Assembly: GCA_012064385.1 (NCBI GenBank)
Contig: QRDG01000532.1
Coordinates: 782,725 to 846,724 of the forward strand
DNA length: 64,000 nt
Origin: Puccinellia tenuiflora
Taxonomy: Eukaryota > Streptophyta > Magnoliopsida > Poales > Poaceae
Direction of reading: 5' to 3'
The notes beneath the pieces were generated by a model. That model was not told the DNA's origin and ran no database searches. It worked only from the letters and a program-made list of their open reading frames with translations. The stretch's first letter is position 1. Every line of letters starts with the position of its first letter. Shown here piece by piece: positions 22,080-32,640 of the stretch. The position numbers and the translations under genes are program-made.

Positions 22080-22560
22080 AGAATAAAATAGTGACTAGGT
22101 ACCAATAGGACATAAGTTGGAGAAAACTTAGACTATTGGCAAAGTGGAGTTACATCTATTTTAATAGGACAATTTGAGCTTACTATCAACTTTGTTTTTT
22201 GAGGAATACTATCAACTTTTTAATCAGAAACTAGATGGAAAAACTTGCTTACTATGTATCAAGTATTTCAAGAAATACACTCTCAATCAAGTCACCCAAA
22301 ATGCATTTTCCCTAGAGATTTTGCCCCTTTGCTTAGGGTATTGGGCCCTAGGGCTATATGCAAATTCTAGTAGTGATGCGGGGACTCACACTTTCTGACA
22401 GGGCTTGATGGAAGTTAAAGATCACTTTCGTTCTCGTTCTAAGCTTTGAGTTCACCTCCCAAGGCTACGTGCCACTTCTCGCGACCAATATGCAATGGTG
22501 AGAGAGGTTTTATATCTGTTTCAGTTTAGGATGGCTCTTGCGGGGGAGAGACAAACTCAG
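22080..22560. other. Unassigned intergenic sequence
   Basis: Nothing recognisable was found apart from short AT-rich repeats. The segment separates the pseudo-copies from the hairpin and the intact C2 gene. Confidence 0.3.
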
Positions 22561-22584
22561 TGGGTGAAGTTGATGGTAATTTAC

Positions 22585-22711
22585 AAAAGAACTTGACACT
22601 AAAAACCATGGATGTGCTCAATTGCCACAACGATTTCTACTCAACCATGGATGTGCTCAATTGCCATGTGGCAATTGAGCACATCCATGGTTTTTAGTGT
22701 CAAGTTCTTTT
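22585..22711. repeat. Perfect 45-bp inverted repeat
   Basis: The arm at 22585-22629 (it begins AAAAGAACTTGACACTAAAA and contains CCATGGATGTGCTCAATTGC) is the exact reverse complement of 22667-22711. The 37-nt spacer holds a third copy of the inner 22 bp, which together with the right arm forms a near-continuous palindrome around 22666-22667. A transcript would fold into a long perfect hairpin. It lies about 300 bp beyond the 3' end of the C2 gene. Confidence 0.9.
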
Positions 22712-23008
22712 TTATTTTCGTGCAGCATCATGGACCTCTCTGTACCCATTTAAATTCCTTTGGCAAGTTAAGATACTACCAAGAATAAAGACTTTTCATG
22801 TATGATTCTTAAGAAAGTATCTTAACCACACATGCATGCATGTTCTCATTCACAGGGAAGGAAAATGTGAGAAAGAAAGATTGTTTCGATCTGTTGATAC
22901 AGTCACTGTTTAAGTTTCGCGCGCAGAATAGAAAAGAAGATGGCCGGTACTCGGTAGGCACCATTTCACCGCCCGCATAGGTTGTCCTCTCGATTACGGT
23001 TTTCTTTT

Positions 23009-24163
23009 CTAGTCGTCCTCGTCGCCGTCCAAGTCGTCGTCGTCACCGTCGTCCTTGGCAGCCAGTTCCTTTTCTTCTTCTTCTTCTTCTTCCTCCTCCT
23101 CCTCCTCCTCCTCCTCCTCCTCCTCCTCCTCCGCTTCCCTGTCCCTGGTAGCCAGTTCCTCCTCCACCTTCTCTGCCACTTTGTCATCGAACTTGTTCCC
23201 CAGGTAGCTCGCCCCTCCCGCCAGCGCCAGCCCACCGACCACTCCCGCCGCCGCGCCAATCGCCAGCCCCGTCCCCATCCCCATCCCTCCTTTCTTCTTC
23301 TTTGTCGGATCCTCCGCCACCGCGTCGGATCTGTAGCCATCCGCTCCGTCCGCAGGGAGAGGTGCAGGAGCACCAGCACCGTACGCCGGCTGCGTCGGGG
23401 GCGCGGCGCCGTAGGCAGCAGGATACCCAGCAGAATGCGGTGGCGCGGCGCCGTAGGCACCAGGGTACCCAGCAGAATGCGGCGGCGGGGCGCCGTAGGC
23501 ACCAGGATACCCAGCAGAATGCGGCGGGGGCGCGGCGCCGTCGGCACCAGGGTACCCAGCAGAATGCGGCGGCGGGGCCCCGTAGGCGGCCGCGTACCCA
23601 GACGGCGGCGCGCCGTACGGTGGCTGGCCGTACCCGCCCGACCCGTACGCAGCGGAGCCGTAGGGCGCCGCGGCCGCGTAGGGGTCGCGGGGTCCGACGT
23701 AAGGTGGCGGGTGAGAAGCAGCAAGCGAACGGTCGTAGTGGCGGGCGGCCTCGCGGACGGAGACGCGGACAGAGAGGCGACCCTGGGGCCGTCCTGAGGG
23801 GCGCTTAAGAGGTAGGGAGCGGGACACGCGGCCGCCGATCCCGGCGTCCTCGAGGATTTCACGGAGCGGGAGGCGCGCAGACCCGATGACGATCGGCTTG
23901 GTGCCCTCGGCGGCGTCGGCGTGGACGACGTCGAGGTAGAGGACCGCGTCCTCGATGCGGGGGGAGGAAGGCGGGAGCTGGACGAAGAGCTTGTCGTCCC
24001 AGACGGGGCTGTCGCCGTTGTCGACGTCGACGCGGGAGGAGCACTTGGCGCCGTCGTCGATCCAGAGCACGGCGTAGGGCTTGAGGTCGCCGGTGCGCCA
24101 GTTGACGTTCTTGAGGTCGCGCGCCGAGCCAACCTTCACCTCCACCTCGTACCTGGAACCCAT
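23009..24163 (-). CDS. C2-domain protein, SRC2-like
   Basis: This is an intact 384-residue protein. Residues 1-140 form a plant C2 domain of the SRC2/BAP type (EVEVKVGSARDLKNVN, PYAVLWID, GDSPVWDDKLFV). A Pro/Gly/Tyr-rich linker follows with four or five repeats of about 14 residues (APPPHSAGYPGAYG). A Lys patch and a Gly/Ala membrane-like segment come next (about 292-322), then a long poly-Glu run and an Asp-rich end. SRC2-type proteins bind phospholipid and Ca2+ and are linked to cold, stress and ER-to-vacuole traffic. The ATG at 24163 is preferred because a TATA box lies about 65-75 bp upstream. A more distal in-frame ATG at 24292 is upstream of that TATA box. The codon runs behind poly-Glu and the 14-residue repeats are likely to vary in length. 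Confidence 0.9.
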   Translation of the reverse strand: MGSRYEVEVKVGSARDLKNVNWRTGDLKPYAVLWIDDGAKCSSRVDVDNGDSPVWDDKLFVQLPPSSPRIEDAVLYLDVVHADAAEGTKPIVIGSARLPLREILEDAGIGGRVSRSLPLKRPSGRPQGRLSVRVSVREAARHYDRSLAASHPPPYVGPRDPYAAAAPYGSAAYGSGGYGQPPYGAPPSGYAAAYGAPPPHSAGYPGADGAAPPPHSAGYPGAYGAPPPHSAGYPGAYGAAPPHSAGYPAAYGAAPPTQPAYGAGAPAPLPADGADGYRSDAVAEDPTKKKKGGMGMGTGLAIGAAAGVVGGLALAGGASYLGNKFDDKVAEKVEEELATRDREAEEEEEEEEEEEEEEEEEEEEKELAAKDDGDDDDLDGDEDD

Positions 24164-24225
24164 CCTTGCCGCCGTCTCTGGTTTTGCTGTGCTTTTGAGT
24201 GCTGGGTGAGCGAAACCAATGGGCA

Positions 24226-24240
24226 GGTATAAATATATAG
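24226..24240 (-). promoter_or_regulatory. TATA box of the C2-domain gene
   Basis: The minus strand reads CTATATATTTATAC, an AT-rich TATA box. Transcription would begin near 24200 and give a short leader before the ATG at 24163. Confidence 0.65.
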
Positions 24241-24548
24241 CAGGAGCCATCTCCTGGATTAGGTCACTAGAGGAGTGGTTCATTCCTTCCATGTTATGGT
24301 TTTCTTCGCCACGAAGGAATGGTTAAACAATGGACACTCCGTACAACAGACGTGGGAGGATAGTGTTTTAATTAGTTTCTTTCGTACTAGCAAACTTGAA
24401 TGAGTAAAAGTACGCGTGCCAATTGCGACCAAATGTTCTTTCGTCAAATGAAACAATGACCGATGGAACCGAAATACCTAATGATGACAAGGAGCGAGGC
24501 TCGTAGCACTTGATAGCGACGCCACAGGGTGGTTTGCCTCTGCTAAAC

Positions 24549-27331
24549 GGGTGCTCCTATTCAGCGCCCGTTGCGTCAGCCACGGCGCTGACGCACGCGT
24601 GAAAGCCCTCCTGGGCCGGCCCATTAAATCTCACGCTAACAAGTCGTTCGTTTTCTTTGTTTTTTCTGTTCCGGTGGTGCAGTTTGTTCGGGAAAAAAAC
24701 CCTTTTTTGCTGGTAATTTCGTAAAGTTGGTGACATGTAAATTTTGAATAAATATTAAATTGAACATATATGAATATTCCAAAAATCTGAACGTTTTCAA
24801 AAGTGAACCATTTCAAATTTTACCCATTTCATATTTGCACATTTTTTAATTTACATTTTTTATCCACAATTTTTTCCGAATTGAAACAGTTTTAAATCTG
24901 AATTTTAAAAAAAATTGTTCATGGATTTGAAAATGTTCACAGATCTACAAAAATCTATGAATTTTAAAATAAATGATGATCTTTATAAAAGTGGTTTCAC
25001 GCACTTCGTTTTCAGTCGTCGCACTATTTCTTACGTGAGCGCGCTACGATGTTGTTTTACTGATTTTCTTGTTTGATCCATCGATCGCTGCTTCACTCCG
25101 CAATGCAGGTGTGAAATATTAGAGATCCAAAAAAAATTAAACCGCAAAATTTCTAAATAATGTCATGAGCTGAAAAGGCAAAGAAGCAAACATTAGTCAA
25201 TGAAAAAGACGATAAACTAACTATAGTAGTGAACTGAAGGATAGGTAGGGCGATGACCTGGAAAAGGAATGGCACGAATATATTTATAATATATTTAAGA
25301 TGATGAACCGGAAAAGAATGAGCCGAATAAAAATGAACCAAAAATGGGAACTAAGGGGAGAACCAATAAAGAATGAACAGGAAAAATAGATAGGGGGTGA
25401 ACCCAAAAAAAATTAGTAGGGTGATCATATCGAAAAAGAATAAACCAAAAATATATCCAAAGGCGATGAACCGGACAAAGTGAACCAAAAATATATCTAA
25501 GGAACGAACATAATATATCTAAGGCGATGAATCGAAAAGAGTGAACGAGATATATCGACGACGAACCGAAAAGAGTGAACCGAAAAAAGGAAATTAAAGT
25601 TCATGGTGAACAGAAACGAAAGAATGCATCAACATATATCGAGGGTAATGAACCAAAAAGATTGAACCAAAAGGAGTGAACAGAATATATTTAAGGCGAT
25701 GAACCGAAAAGAGTGAACCAAAAAATATATCTAAGAGGATGAATCGAAAAGAGTGAACCAAAAATATCTAAAGCGATTAAACGAAAATCTAAGGTGATGA
25801 ACCGAACAGAGTGAACATATCTAGGGACATGAACAGAAAAATAGTGAACAAAAAATCTAGGTGATGAACCAAAAGGAGTGAACCAAAAAATATGTAAGGC
25901 GATGAACCGAAAAATAATTTGGGGCTGAACCTGAAATCGTGAACGTATGATATCTAAGGATGAACAAAAAATATCAAAAGCGTGCAGAACCGAAATGAGT
26001 GAACCAAATATGTCTACCGCAATGAACGAAAAAGGAGTGAACCAGAAACATATCTATGGCGATGAACTGGAAACATTGAACCAAATATATCCAAGGCGAT
26101 GAACCAAAAATCTAAGGTGATGAACCGAAGGAGAGAACCAAAAAATATCTAGTGCGATGAACCGAAAATCTAGGTGAAGAACCAAAAGAAGTGAACCAAA
26201 ACAAAACTAAAATGCGACGAACCGAAAAAAGAATAGGGGAATGAACGGGGAATAGTCAACCTAAGATATATCTAAGGCGATGAACAAAATATATCAAAGC
26301 GCGATTAACCGAAATGAATGAACCAAATATATCTAAGGCGATGAACCGAAAGGGAGTGAACCAAATATATCTAAGGAGATTAACCCAAAAAATGAACCAA
26401 ATATATGTAACGTAATGAAACGGAAATGTAGGTGATGAACCGGAAAAAGTGAATCTAAAAATATGTAAGGATGAACAATATATATCTAAGGTGATGAACC
26501 GAAAAGGAGTGAACCAAATATATATCTAAGGCGATGAACCTAAAAGAGTGAACCAAACATATCTAAAAGGCGATGAACCAAAAAGGAGTGGACCAAAATA
26601 TATCTAAGGCGATGAACCTAAAATAATAAACAAAAATATGTAAGTCAATGAACCGAAAAGGAGTGAACCAAAATATATCTAAGGCGATGAACCGAAAAGA
26701 GTGAACCAAAAATATCGAAGACGATGAACCAAAAATCTAAGGTGATGAACCAAAAAGAGCGAACAGATATATCTATGGTGATGAACCGAAAATAGTGAAC
26801 CAAAAATATGTAAGGCGATGAACTGAAAATTTAAGATCACGAAACGAACGGAGTGAACCAAAAATATGTACGGTGATGAACCAAATATCTAGGTGACGAA
26901 TCGAATAGAGTGGACCAAATATACGAGTTTAATCCTTTGTTTTAAAAGCATTTGTGAATTTGAAAAAAAATGTTCATACATTTCGAAAACGTAAAAAAAA
27001 CGCCCATTAATAAAAAACGAAAAAATAAAAACGAACAAGAAAATAAAACTGGAAAAAACGAACTAGTACAAAGTACAAACGCATAGAAAGCCGAAAGAAA
27101 ACTAGGAAAACATGAAAAAAGAAGAAAACGTGAAAACTGTGGAAAAAAACAGTAAAACTGCTCGTTACGAACGAAACAGGAAAAAGCTGGAAAAAAATCC
27201 CGCCAGGAAGCTTCTAGAACCTTCACAAAACCAGAAAGTGTTAATTGGGCCGGCCCACTTGCAGAAAAAATGCTGAGAGGGGTACACGTAAGTATGCTAA
27301 CCTGCGCATTGAGCGTAGAATAGGAATTGCG
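24549..27331. mobile_element. Mutator-like element filled by a minisatellite
   Basis: The 9-bp target duplication CTGCTAAAC is identical on both sides (24540-24548 and 27332-27340). The ends are imperfect inverted repeats: left GGGTGCTCCTATTCAGCGCC, right (reverse complement) CGCAATTCCTATTCTACGCT. A shared GGGCCGGCCCA lies about 65-85 bp in from each end. The 2.78 kb interior is AT-rich with no transposase. A tandem array fills most of it. The 9-bp duplication and long, imperfect TIRs indicate the Mutator superfamily. Confidence 0.8.
25400..26930. repeat. Degenerate minisatellite, unit about 40 bp
   Basis: The unit is roughly GCGATGAACCGAAAAG, then GAGTGAACCAAA and ATATATCTAAG. It recurs dozens of times with frequent single-base changes and length variation. 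The array is poor in pyrimidine runs on the plus strand and has no conserved reading frame. It lies wholly inside the Mutator-like element. Confidence 0.85.
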
Positions 27332-27412
27332 CTGCTAAACCGCCGACGACCGTAAGCAACCCAACCTGGTTATAATATGGTTGGGCCGGTCGGAAACAGT
27401 AATGTGCTTCCA

Positions 27413-30400
27413 TCTCCACTAGTATAAAAGAGAGAGAGGGGGGGTATGACACAAACAACAGCAGCCGTAGGATGTGCATCTAACGCCTCACGGTTGTCCA
27501 ATGATGAGTAGCACATCAAAGCGACGCCCACGCCCGAAAAAAAAAGAAAAAAAAGCGCCACGCACTCACGGCCACACCCACGCGGAACCCGTCGATCCCC
27601 TCCTCTTCCTCTTAGGCGAGGCTCCCCAAATCGGGAACGACAACCGCCCACCCTCCACGATCGCTCGGAACCGGTCTGGGTGACGGCCGTAGCCGTAGAC
27701 CGTCCTCGCCATCGAGGTCGCCGCCCACCTCAGAGCTCGCCTTCCTACTCGGTGACGCGTTCCCCGCAGCCTCCGATTTCGCCGTTTGCGGCCGCCTCCG
27801 ATTTCGTCTTCCGCCTACGGGCTCAGCCGGCGTTGCGCCCCACGACCCTGAGCTCGGCGACGTGTTCTCTGCTCTGATTTCGCCGTCCTCGCCTCCGAAT
27901 TCGCGGCCGCCGGTTCCGAGCTCGGCCGCCGACGCCAGCTCAGCTCGCCTTCGAGCTCGCCCGTAGACTACGAGCTTGGCCGCCGCTGCGCCCACGCCCT
28001 CACCTCCGAGTTTGCCGCCGACACCTTCGAGCTTGCCCGTAGACTACGAGCTCGGCCGCCGCCGTACTCTGGGACCGCTTCCTCCGCCCCTGGTCGAAGT
28101 CCAGGCCACCAAGTTGCAAGAGGAGTTGGAAACATGGCCACACAGCCAAGCTGCAAGACGGGTTGGATCCATTGCTACTCTTTTTCTCAAACAAAAACAT
28201 TGTGGTTTTGTCCTCCGCATGTATGATTTGTCCCCAATGTTGTGTTCTTATTATTTATTTATTTTGATTATTACACCCCTCACTATATTCATTTCTTATG
28301 GAATTTTGGGCCGCATCAGAGTGACAGTGCCCAATCCTAAATCGACGGTGAAGTCAACCCCTGCTCAATATGTTCTATTTTGTTTCATCGACGACATGTT
28401 GTCGTTGCTGTTGATGCTTTAGTCGCCCATCCTCGATTCGCCATGTGAGTGTCTTTGGTGTTTGCAGCTTCGGTTGGTTGATAAAGAGTTCAACTTCAAT
28501 TCATACATATGATGCAAGTCTTAGATTTCCATGTACCAGATTTTTTTTTGTTTCTCCTATTGAGATCTTAAAGTGACGGTTATACTATGCATTCATGTTA
28601 CTCCCACACCAAAGGTTTGTTAGTGTGAAATCTGATTCTCTTGTAGTGTGATTACTATATGAACTTATCTGTGTGTTTTATTCAGTCTGGTTTGTATATA
28701 CCGTCCAACTATCGGCATTGTGCAGAAATAGGCCAACAAGATTCACGTATCTGATTTCAAGTTGGCACTGGACAAGATATGTGAGAACATACAGCTGCAT
28801 TGGTTGATTGGTATGGGTTGATCTCAACTTTTCTCTTTCCCTCCTAGCTCATATGTTACAGGTCGAATATTAACTAGGATAAGCACAATATAAAGTCCTG
28901 CCATTAGGAGCCATGGATAGACACTGATGGTAGACCAATGGACACACTCTCCTTTCTTTTACTGATGATCTGCTATTGTAAGAGAGTTCTATACCTTATA
29001 AATGATTGACTGTGTTCTGCTTAAGCTGATGATCCAGTGAAATCAGGATGGCGTGCGTATTTTTACTTGCTGTGCTTTGTTTCTAGATACAGCTTTATAT
29101 CCTAAGATCCTGACGACCACATGTCTTCTACTCCTAACTATTATTTATTAAAAGTTTGATAGCTATAATGTTTGAATGTGATGTTTATCTGCTCACTTCT
29201 TCTTTGATACTCTAATCTTATTTTTTTTCTTGCAGTGATTAGATCGGATTCGGGCTATGTTCATATAGATTGCTTCGTTTGCCGTTTCTTTGTGCAACAT
29301 GATTCTTTCAGAAGTACAAGCGAATGGAAGGTAAAGGAAGGGTCGGGAAATGTTAAAGGCGTTGGAGAAGACATGACATGAGAGGTAATCATTTTTCTTT
29401 GTGCAATTTTTTCAGACTGTGTTGTTGAAACTAGAGCTTCCACGCCACTACGAGGATCACCAGTGAAAAGTTGTTCTACGAAGGCCAAACATCGAGGGCT
29501 TGACACGGTTCTCACGGTGTCTGATCGAACGGCAAACCATTGATCTGTTCTCACTGAAATTTGATCACATGGTTTGGTGCCTTGCATGTGTTTGATGGTT
29601 TGCCCCTGCCAGATAATTTTACATCTCACCTGCTAATTGTAGGTATCACGCCTCTCTTTGCTAGCCTTAGATGCCTTGCAGAAGTTTATGTTTTGCTCCT
29701 TGTGATAATTCAAGATCTCAATTGACATTTGCTAACTGCATGAATCTTGGGCAGCTAATTTTATGGTTGTTAGTGTGGTCCACTGCTCGAGTACAGAATC
29801 CCCTGGATGCAAAGCCTATTTTTTCATTATGTTGTTTGAGCATTATAATTTATTTATTTTCAGTTGACATCTACTCATTAGCATATTCATCATTGTGCAG
29901 GGAAGAGAGAATATATGCTCTTTGTTGCTTCTCATATCCCGCTTCCAAAAAAATTTCTGAACAAGTAACATTCATTAGGATTTTTCTCTTCCAATGTGTG
30001 TACCATTTGAAGTCGGGCTGTAATACTGCAATGCTTGACCATATTTGAAGTTCAGGTATCAACAATGGTTTTCACTCGGCCGGGCTGTAGTACTGCATGT
30101 ATTTCAAAGTAAAATGAGGAAGACCAAAAAATCTTAATTCTTAATAGTTGCGGTATTTCACAGTGTATGTACTCTACAGTCTACACCACTATCTTCTTAA
30201 AATTTTCAACACCAATGATTTGTTTCTCCTGCCTTCTCCCTTTTCATGTTGTCACAGTCTCTAGCTGAAGCCGCAATGCTCCCCCTTCTATTCAGCATTA
30301 TGGTGTCAATTGATCTAACTGGAGATGGAAAGTTTGAAACAAAATAAGAACATGCAACATGGTTTGATTTATCCATTTTGAGCATTCACATGTTTGGCGT

Positions 30401-32463
30401 TCTTGTCTTGGCGGTGGTGGTGCTCAAGAAGCGGCAGATTGGAACATCGTATGGGCGGAGGCACATGTTGTGTTAACATAGCACAAAGGCGATGATCATC
30501 ATTGATATTTACCCAATTATTAACCGTCATCAGTTAACCCAGCTATACAAGACAAACTTGTTTTATGTGTTATACATGCCGTCTGTGAGCTTATATGATT
30601 ACATATATTAAGGACAGTCATGTTCTTATGGCTTTTGTCAATTGTATGGCATTCACAAGTTGCTTGACCCAAGTAAAATAATTTGCATTGTGAGTAGTGC
30701 TATATAGGTTGGTTGTGTAGCTGCGAATTTATTGGACTCATACTACTTCATTATAATTGAGATATTGGACTCATACTACCTCATTAGGTTCTTATTGCAA
30801 TTGAGATATTGGACTCATACTACTTCATTATGTTCTGTGTTTTAAAACCTGGGGTCAAAAGTACCGAGCACATTATACATTATTTCATCTGGTTGCTGCT
30901 TGTTTACCATGGAACACGATGCCCATGATACTTGGGAAGTTCTCTAAATGCACCAATAATTAATTCCGCTGCTCAATACATGAAGCAATTGCTGGTTGTT
31001 TTTGCATCTATGTCACATTTTCAAAACCTACTTGAGAATAAACCATGCTCCAGATGAGAAATTGACAAAAAATTGCTCATTGATAGATGAGATACAAACC
31101 AATGATCACTTTCTTGATTATTAATTATGTCATTTGAACTCTCTGGTGTTATTATACGGTCGTTAAAGGAACATAAATATGAGTTTGGGAGCCGGTACTG
31201 GTTTTCGATTACAGATACGTTTGAACAGGCTATTGCTGATAAATTTGGATTGGTGCATGCATGATACTATCAAAAGTTTTGCATATATGACAGATGCTAA
31301 AATCATTATACATGATGCGGTAAATAAAATCACTTGGTTGACAACTTGCCTTTTTTTGTTTAAAACGGTTCCTAGAACCTCTTTTTGATTCAGTTTACCT
31401 TGCAGTTAGCATATTATCAATGTGTGGAGTCATTTTGTTTCAGCCAACTTGATCATATTTGAGTTGTTCTTCACAGAGATCGCAGACTTGACGAGTGCCA
31501 AAGGGAGCATGAACCATGACTACAGCGAAGAACTCAATCTCTATTTCCTCATAGCTATGAAGCTGGTAACATTCGTCTCAAGAGAACCCAAGACAAAATT
31601 ATGAAGTGTTTTCTGTCAAATGATCCAGTGACATTAGCTAACATGCTAATAACCAGAAATTGTTGGATCATGACATGTTCTCCAGGAGATGCCGAGATTG
31701 AGGTGCCACTGATAATCGGCAGCGGCAACGTTCAGCAACACAGCTTCTTGCCGACATGTAGATCAGTCGGTTGTTCATGTCTAGGGAAAACACTCTCACT
31801 GCAGACAACTGTGGCTGTCTATAGAAAGGTGAAGTAGGAACTATCTCTGAAGCTACGCTGAGTCCAAAGAGTTGGCGTTGGAGATGCAGTGGATACTCTA
31901 TACATGTCGAGAATCTGGATGTGTCTTATAAATGACGCTTCACTGCAAATAAGTTTTTAGCGGATAATGTTTTTTCATATCATTTTATTATTTTGCACAT
32001 CTATAATGGTGTAGAAATTGTTTCATTCACTAGGGGTATGAACTGTTATATACAAAGATTCATATGATCTGAATGTTAGAAGCAATTATTTGAACTAGGT
32101 GTTTCCTCCATTCATTAAATTTACATGTGTGCTTGCTGTTTCCAAATTTTGAAAGACGTAAGAATATGCGCGATATGTACCTTGAACTTCTTAGACTTGT
32201 GCTATTTCTATCTTATTTTACTTATCTTTGTCAATACGTGCATTGCACACGCATTTTCTCTGGTTGTTATTTTCTTTTAATAATTATAATAGATACAAGT
32301 TTGTGTTATTTTGATTGATTAATTAGTATTGTCATTTCATTTATCATATCGACATGTGGATTTTGTTATCATTCACTTTAATAATTAAAATCATTGATAT
32401 TTTGTGAGTTATTATATTGTATTCACTATTATTACACGTGTATTACACGTGCACGTTTACTAG
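27413..32463 (+). mobile_element. Helitron carrying exon-like fragments
   Basis: The 5' end TCTCCACTAGTATAAAAGAG follows an A. The 3' end has a CACGTG-TATTA-CACGTG hairpin (32435-32451) 12 nt from a terminal CTAG (32460-32463), which is followed by T. Insertion between A and T, a 5' TC, a 3' CTAG and a subterminal hairpin define plant Helitrons. The element is 5.05 kb. No Rep/helicase motif is visible, so it is non-autonomous. The interior mixes GC-rich 5' sequence (27640-28100) and scattered exon-like pieces separated by AT-rich introns. Confidence 0.75.
27640..28440 (+). other. GC-rich exon-like segment in the Helitron
   Basis: GC-rich sequence contains short internal repeats (the CGTAGACTACGAGCT region appears twice, near 27963 and 28033) and open frames of 60-150 codons on both strands. 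It may be a captured first exon and promoter. Splice-like boundaries further right (about 28745-28810, 29237-29380, 31480-31560, 31685-31835) suggest captured exons. I recognise no protein. Confidence 0.35.
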
Positions 32464-32640
32464 TTACATATAGGTCAAGAGACCCTACATGCAGCACTTC
32501 CATTGTTACTGAAAATAAATCTCCAAATGATGGAGGAATTAATTGATGATCCAAAACACCGTGTGATTTCTCATCTCCCATCAGGAAGTTCTCGAAAATG
32601 GGCTGAGAAGTTCAAAGTTAGCAGTTCTCTAATACTGAAC
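32464..32640. other. Short unique gap after the Helitron
   Basis: This is host-side sequence between the Helitron 3' end and the first AT-rich repeat unit. Nothing is recognised. Confidence 0.3.

Noticed and set aside
22966..24132. 388-codon frame overlapping the C2 gene
   Set aside because: It is another phase of the same GC-rich exon; the C2 motifs are all in the 23009-24163 frame.
24164..24292. Upstream in-frame ATG extending the C2 protein by 43 residues
   Set aside because: It lies upstream of a good TATA box, and the added residues precede a normal C2 N-terminus (MGSRYEVEVK).
25400..26930. Regular repeats resembling a CRISPR array
   Set aside because: The units vary in length and sequence, there are no unique spacers of constant size, and the context is a plant Mutator-like element.
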